Part shown: one piece after another, positions 5,751 to 8,586 of the stretch
Layout of the letters: each line of letters starts with the position of its first letter
Numbering within the stretch: position 1 is the stretch's first letter
NCBI RefSeq assembly: GCF_938031315.1
Contig: NZ_CALHHT010000466.1
Location: 1-8,586, forward strand
Source of the DNA: an uncultured Campylobacter sp.
Lineage (GTDB): Bacteria; Campylobacterota; Campylobacteria; Campylobacterales; Campylobacteraceae
DNA: 8,586 bases
Direction: 5' to 3'
Translations under genes and position numbers: made by a program
The notes under the pieces: model-generated
The model's database searches: none
What the model saw: only the letters and a program-made list of their open reading frames with translations
What the model was told of the DNA's origin: nothing

Positions 5751-6261
5751 TTTGTCGGTGCGAGAAGTCGAATTTAAAGAGGATGAACTAAACGAGAAAT
5801 TTGCCAATATTCCAAAAAATTTAAAAAGGCGATATGACATACATAGATTGATTAGGCGTGCGAGCGCAATATTTTTGGCGTTTTTATTTATCATTGTCAC
5901 ATTTGCGAGCGCTATTGCTACATTGCGTGGCGTTGTTATTGTTTTAGTAATGTTATTTTCGTCCATTCTATTAACTATAGGTTATTTAAAAAGTAATTCT
6001 ATGAAAGGATATAGCAAGCTTTTCATAAAAAATCAGCGAATTTCTTTAGTGGTTTTTACTATTGAAAATTTAGCTAGCGCGGCTTTGATTTTGCATCCGC
6101 TAGCGCTCATAATAGTGGCATTGATCGCTAAAAATAATGAGAGGATAATAGACTTGCTTTTAAGTGGCTCGAATATATTGTCTGTTTGCTTGATCGTTTT
6201 CGCAGCGTGCTATTTTTTCAACCGAAGCACATATATTCCAAAAAACGATAAATTCTGCTAA
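5518..6261 (+). CDS. C-terminal fragment of the duplicated membrane protein
   Basis: This 247-residue frame contains the second half of unit 1 (two helices, then CYFYNKGSYTPR) and all of unit 2 (charged head at about 90-118, four helices, and the CYFFNRSTYIPK tail). The ATG at 5518 is probably not a natural start: the same frame is open further upstream to the A8 tract, the bases before the ATG lack a ribosome-binding site, and the segment before it (FIKNQDASL) is conserved in unit 2. It overlaps the upstream frame by 20 bases, which could allow coupling if the tract is really eight A long. Confidence 0.6.
   Translation: MMIFTFENTASLVLVLFPTLLFLSSAMGGSRDELSGAGTLYGIFIAPICILVFLLCYFYNKGSYTPRIHICGSQTKLDLSVREVEFKEDELNEKFANIPKNLKRRYDIHRLIRRASAIFLAFLFIIVTFASAIATLRGVVIVLVMLFSSILLTIGYLKSNSMKGYSKLFIKNQRISLVVFTIENLASAALILHPLALIIVALIAKNNERIIDLLLSGSNILSVCLIVFAACYFFNRSTYIPKNDKFC
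5785..6244 (+). repeat. Internal duplication, unit 2
   Basis: Unit 2 runs from LNEKFANIPKNL to CYFFNRSTYIPK. It carries GGATATAGC in the place where unit 1 has the A8 tract, so it is intact. The section between the second helix and the head is five codons shorter than in unit 1. The last residues (KNDKFC) and the stop follow directly, so the gene ends with the repeat. Confidence 0.7.
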
Positions 6262-6364
6262 ATTTAAACGGGATTAGAGCTCGCGAATATTCTTGCTGAT
6301 GGATTTTGTGGTGCCCGCGGCTGTTCTTATTCGCGTGGTTTCGGACGGAAAAAATTGCTTAGAA

Positions 6365-6386
6365 TCTTACGGATGTTTACGTAAGA
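6365..6386. terminator. Candidate 3'-end hairpin between convergent genes
   Basis: TCTTACG (6365-6371) and CGTAAGA (6380-6386) form a perfect 7-base stem with an 8-base loop. It is about 100 bases past the membrane-gene stop. Reading on the reverse strand, a T6 run occurs, but some 18 bases beyond the stem, so classic intrinsic termination is doubtful. It may act with the hairpin at 6396-6419. Confidence 0.3.
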
Positions 6387-6391
6387 AATTG

Positions 6392-6438
6392 GGCGAAATT
6401 CCGCTTCGGCGCGGAATTTAAGCATAGCGCGACAAACG
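6392..6438 (+). repeat. Dispersed element, copy B, with internal hairpin
   Basis: This is the 47-base partner of 4479-4523, in the same orientation. It contains AAATTCCG (6396-6403) and CGGAATTT (6412-6419), a perfect 8-base stem; the 8-base loop region can refold as CGC-TTCG-GCG, a UUCG tetraloop stem in RNA. Copy A keeps the flanking blocks but not the pairing arms. Confidence 0.55.
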
Positions 6439-6583
6439 CGTAAAGATGGCTGTAAATATGGACGCACGGAAAAGCAATAAAAGTCGCAAGATGCAAAGAT
6501 GGGCACGGAGCGCGTTGCGGAATATAGGCGCGAGCTGCTGTGAATTTCACATTGCGTTACGCGCATGAATTTTATGCTCCGCC

Positions 6584-6622
6584 AGGTGGAATTTCACGCG
6601 CAAATTTCACGACGAAATTTCA
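6584..6622 (-). repeat. Three tandem copies of the 13-base motif, reverse strand
   Basis: Read on the reverse strand, the units are TGAAATTTCGTCG (6622-6610), TGAAATTTGCGCG (6609-6597) and TGAAATTCCACCT (6596-6584). A separated fourth unit, TGAAATTCACAGC, lies at 6549-6537. They begin 21 bases beyond the uvrB stop and match the + strand array at 4246-4284. Confidence 0.65.
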
Positions 6623-6643
6623 GGGCGTTTCGAGTCTCGCGAT

Positions 6644-8586
6644 TTACAGCTTCCTAAGCTTCGCGATCTCGTCGCGCAGCGCAGCAGCCTTTTCAAACTC
6701 CAGCGCCGCCGCGGCATCGAGCATCTGTTTGCGAAGCTCCTTTACGATCTTGGCGCGCTCGGCGGCGGGCATCTTCTCTAAATTTGCACCCTTTCTTAAA
6801 ATTTCGGTGCCGTCTTCGATCTTTAGGCTCTCTTCGATATTGCGGCTCGCAGAATGCGGGGTTATGCCGTGGGCGCGGTTGTATTCATCTTGAAATTTAC
6901 GGCGCTTTTGCGTGATGTCGATCGCCTCTTGCATCGAGGCGGTGATCTTTTTGCAAAACATCACGACTTGCCCGTTCACGTTTCGCGCGGCTCGCCCCAT
7001 CGTCTGAATGAGGCTGGTGCGCGAGCGCAAAAAGCCCTCCTTATCGGCATCCATGATCGCTATTAGGCTTACTTCGGGCAGATCGAGCCCCTCGCGGAGC
7101 AAATTTATACCGATTAGCATATCGTATTCGCCGCTGCGTAGGCCGCGGATGAGCTCGTTGCGCTCGATCGCATCGATGTCCGAGTGCATATATTTGACCT
7201 TAAGCCCAAGCTCCAGATAGTATTTGCTCAGCTCCTCCGCCATCTTTTTGGTTAGCACGGTCACTAAGATCCGCTCGCCGCGCGCGATGACCTCCTTTGC
7301 CATATCGTGTAAAATTTCGACCTGATTGTCGCTGTCTTTTAAGATAATCTGCGGATCGAGTAGTCCCGTCGGGCGCAGTATCTGCTCATATACGGCGCCG
7401 CGGCTAAGATCCAGCTCGTAATCATTTGGCGTTGCGGAGACGAATAGAAATTTAGCCTTTTTATTGATAAACTCATCAAACATCAGCGGGCGGTTATCAA
7501 GTGCTGATGGCAGGCGGAAGCCGTACTGCACGAGCGTTTCTTTGCGGCTGCGATCGCCTGCGAACATCCCGCGAAACTGCGGCAAGCTCACGTGGCTTTC
7601 ATCGATGATGACGAGATAGTCCTTGCCCTTACTCTCGTAGTAATCAAAGAGCGAATAGGGCGTCTCGCCCGGCTTTTGACCGGTCAGATAGCGCGCGTAG
7701 TTTTCGATCCCCTTGCACATCCCCGTAGCGCCCAGCATCTCAAGGTCAAATTCCACTCGCCCTTTCAGCCGCTGCGCCTCTACGAGCTTACCCGCGTCCT
7801 CGAAAAATTTCAACCTCTGCTCAAGCTCCTCCTCGATCCCTTTAATCGTTGATTTCAGGCGCTGCTCGCCCACGATGAACTGGCTCGTCGGGTAGAGAAT
7901 AAATTTTTTGACGCTCTGCGTCTTTTTGTTTTCTAGCACGTCCAGATGATACATCGCCTCTATCTCGTCGCCGAAAAACTCGATCCTAAACGCCTCGTCG
8001 TTAAAATACGCGGGGTAGATGTCGATCACGTCGCCGTTTACGCGAAAATTCCCGCGATCAAAAAAATCGTCGTTGCGTTTGTAGCCCATATCGACGAGCT
8101 TGCGAAGTAAAAATTTAGTGCTAAATTTTGATCCGATCTCAAAAAACAGCACCATGCCTTTATATTCGGCGGGATCGCCCAGGCCGTAGTTTGCCGAAAC
8201 CGACGCTACGGTGATGACATCATCAAAGCTCAGCAGGCTTGCAGTGGCGCTTAGCCGCAAGCGCTCGAGCTCTTGGTTTACGTCGCTGTCCTTTTCGATG
8301 AAAAGATCCTGCCTGGGGATGTAGGCCTCGGGCTGATAGTAATCGTAGTAGCTGATGAAATACTCGACGTGATTTTGCGGGAAAAAGCCCTTAAATTCGC
8401 TATAAAGCTGCGCCGCGAGAGATTTATTATGCGTCATTACGAGCGCGGGAATTCCGAGGCGCTTGATGATATTTGCCATGCTGAAAGTCTTACCCGAGCC
8501 GGTAACGCCGAGAAGAGTTTGGTATTTATTGCCGCTTTGAAAGCCCGCGACGATGCCCTCGATCGCTTTTTCTTGATCCTCGCTTG
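6644..8586 (-). CDS. uvrB: UvrB, excinuclease ABC subunit B (5' end cut by the window edge)
   Basis: UvrB is the damage-verifying helicase-like subunit of nucleotide excision repair; it receives DNA from UvrA and recruits UvrC. The visible 646 residues cover nearly the whole protein. The frame stays open from the Met at 8479 to the edge at 8586 and includes the Walker A motif GVTGSGKT (8509-8486), so 8479 is not the start; only roughly the first dozen codons are missing. Other motifs, in residues counted from the Met at 8479: damage-binding hairpin region YYDYYQPEAYIPRQD (44-58), DESH (293-296), REGLDLPEVSLIAIMDADKE (462-481), QTMGRAARN (492-500), and the C-terminal UVR domain (about 572-608), which binds UvrC. 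The stop is TAA at 6646-6644. Codon use is GC-rich like the conserved genes. No frame defects are seen. Confidence 0.97.
   Translation of the reverse strand, partial: SEDQEKAIEGIVAGFQSGNKYQTLLGVTGSGKTFSMANIIKRLGIPALVMTHNKSLAAQLYSEFKGFFPQNHVEYFISYYDYYQPEAYIPRQDLFIEKDSDVNQELERLRLSATASLLSFDDVITVASVSANYGLGDPAEYKGMVLFFEIGSKFSTKFLLRKLVDMGYKRNDDFFDRGNFRVNGDVIDIYPAYFNDEAFRIEFFGDEIEAMYHLDVLENKKTQSVKKFILYPTSQFIVGEQRLKSTIKGIEEELEQRLKFFEDAGKLVEAQRLKGRVEFDLEMLGATGMCKGIENYARYLTGQKPGETPYSLFDYYESKGKDYLVIIDESHVSLPQFRGMFAGDRSRKETLVQYGFRLPSALDNRPLMFDEFINKKAKFLFVSATPNDYELDLSRGAVYEQILRPTGLLDPQIILKDSDNQVEILHDMAKEVIARGERILVTVLTKKMAEELSKYYLELGLKVKYMHSDIDAIERNELIRGLRSGEYDMLIGINLLREGLDLPEVSLIAIMDADKEGFLRSRTSLIQTMGRAARNVNGQVVMFCKKITASMQEAIDITQKRRKFQDEYNRAHGITPHSASRNIEESLKIEDGTEILRKGANLEKMPAAERAKIVKELRKQMLDAAAALEFEKAAALRDEIAKLRKL

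Larger units (their letters stand above)
5211..6261 (+). pseudogene. Tandemly duplicated multi-helix membrane protein, split by a one-base frameshift in an A8 tract
   Basis: Two overlapping frames (5211-5537 and 5518-6261) are best read as one gene. Removing one A from A8 at 5474-5481 gives a continuous 349-residue protein. The restored join reads KYSNFFIKNQDASLMIFTFE and aligns without gaps to GYSKLFIKNQRISLVVFTIE in the second half. Each half has a charged cytoplasmic head (EKFAAIPENLKKRYDKHRLI in unit 1, EKFANIPKNLKRRYDIHRLI in unit 2), two helices, an FIKNQ..SL..FT.EN.AS segment, two more helices and a CYF.N...Y.P tail, so about 4+4 helices. The family is not recognised. GC is low (20/60 at 5521-5580), unlike its neighbours. 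The break may be a true inactivation, a phase-variable on/off state, slippage-corrected expression, or a sequencing error. The good -10 and the close match between halves suggest recent function. Confidence 0.65.
6262..6643. other. 382-base spacer between convergent genes
   Basis: The membrane gene (+) and uvrB (-) converge on this spacer. It holds two consecutive hairpins (6365-6386 and 6396-6419), dispersed element copy B (6392-6438), and the 13-base motif near the uvrB end. A 79-codon reverse frame at 6327-6566 has no recognisable protein character and overlaps these repeats. Neither side shows a standard stem plus T-run terminator. Confidence 0.55.

Noticed and set aside
6539..6551. TGTGAATTTCACA as a CRP-type operator
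   Set aside because: The half-sites are too close compared with TGTGA-N6-TCACA, it lies at the 3' side of two convergent genes, and it overlaps a unit of the 13-base repeat.
6327..6566. Reverse-strand 79-codon frame in the spacer before uvrB
   Set aside because: No recognisable protein features, no good ribosome-binding site, and it is made largely of hairpins and dispersed repeat.
6540..7895. Several + strand frames opposite uvrB
   Set aside because: They lie antisense to a clear UvrB sequence and have no protein character of their own.
6644..8479. UvrB starting at the ATG at 8479
   Set aside because: The frame continues upstream to the window edge and encodes the Walker A motif GVTGSGKT, so this Met is internal.

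Overview
The window looks like chromosomal DNA of a Campylobacterota bacterium, most likely one of the higher-GC oral Campylobacter species; C. gracilis would fit, but this is inference from style, not a database match. The clues are the recurrent AAATTT/AAATTTTA strings in an otherwise GC-rich background, the UvrB sequence, the ACT-domain/UPF0210 gene pair, and an EptC/CptA-like phosphoethanolamine transferase. Base composition is a mosaic: in sampled 60-base lines G+C is 15/60 at 301-360, 42/60 at 3001-3060, 20/60 at 5521-5580 and 22/60 at 5881-5940.

Layout, left to right. 1-302 is AT-rich and holds no convincing gene apart from a possible truncated tail of an upstream frame; it ends in a good extended -10 promoter. 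303-2042 (+) encodes an inner-membrane phosphoethanolamine transferase of the alkaline phosphatase/sulfatase superfamily. Composition then jumps, and 2093-2359 (ACT-domain protein) and 2369-3706 (UPF0210/DUF711) form a tight conserved operon, followed 24 bases later by a small lipoprotein gene (3731-4144).

4145-6643 is an accessory pocket. It holds a 432-base repeat-rich spacer, a small acidic soluble protein of unknown function (4577-5023), a second repeat-rich spacer with a clear TATAAT box, and a membrane-protein gene (5211-6261). That gene is an internal tandem duplication (about 4+4 membrane helices), split into two overlapping frames by one extra base in an A8 tract at 5474-5481. A third spacer (6262-6643) shares repeat families with the first. 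6644-8586 (-) is uvrB, complete at its 3' end but running off the right edge so that only the first dozen or so codons are missing.

The genes do not form one pathway: envelope modification, a conserved metabolic/regulatory pair, and nucleotide excision repair flank the pocket. The most interesting signals are the A8-frameshifted duplicated membrane protein, and three short repeat families in the surrounding spacers: a 13-base tandem motif, a 14-base perfect palindrome seen three times, and a roughly 46-base dispersed element seen twice.
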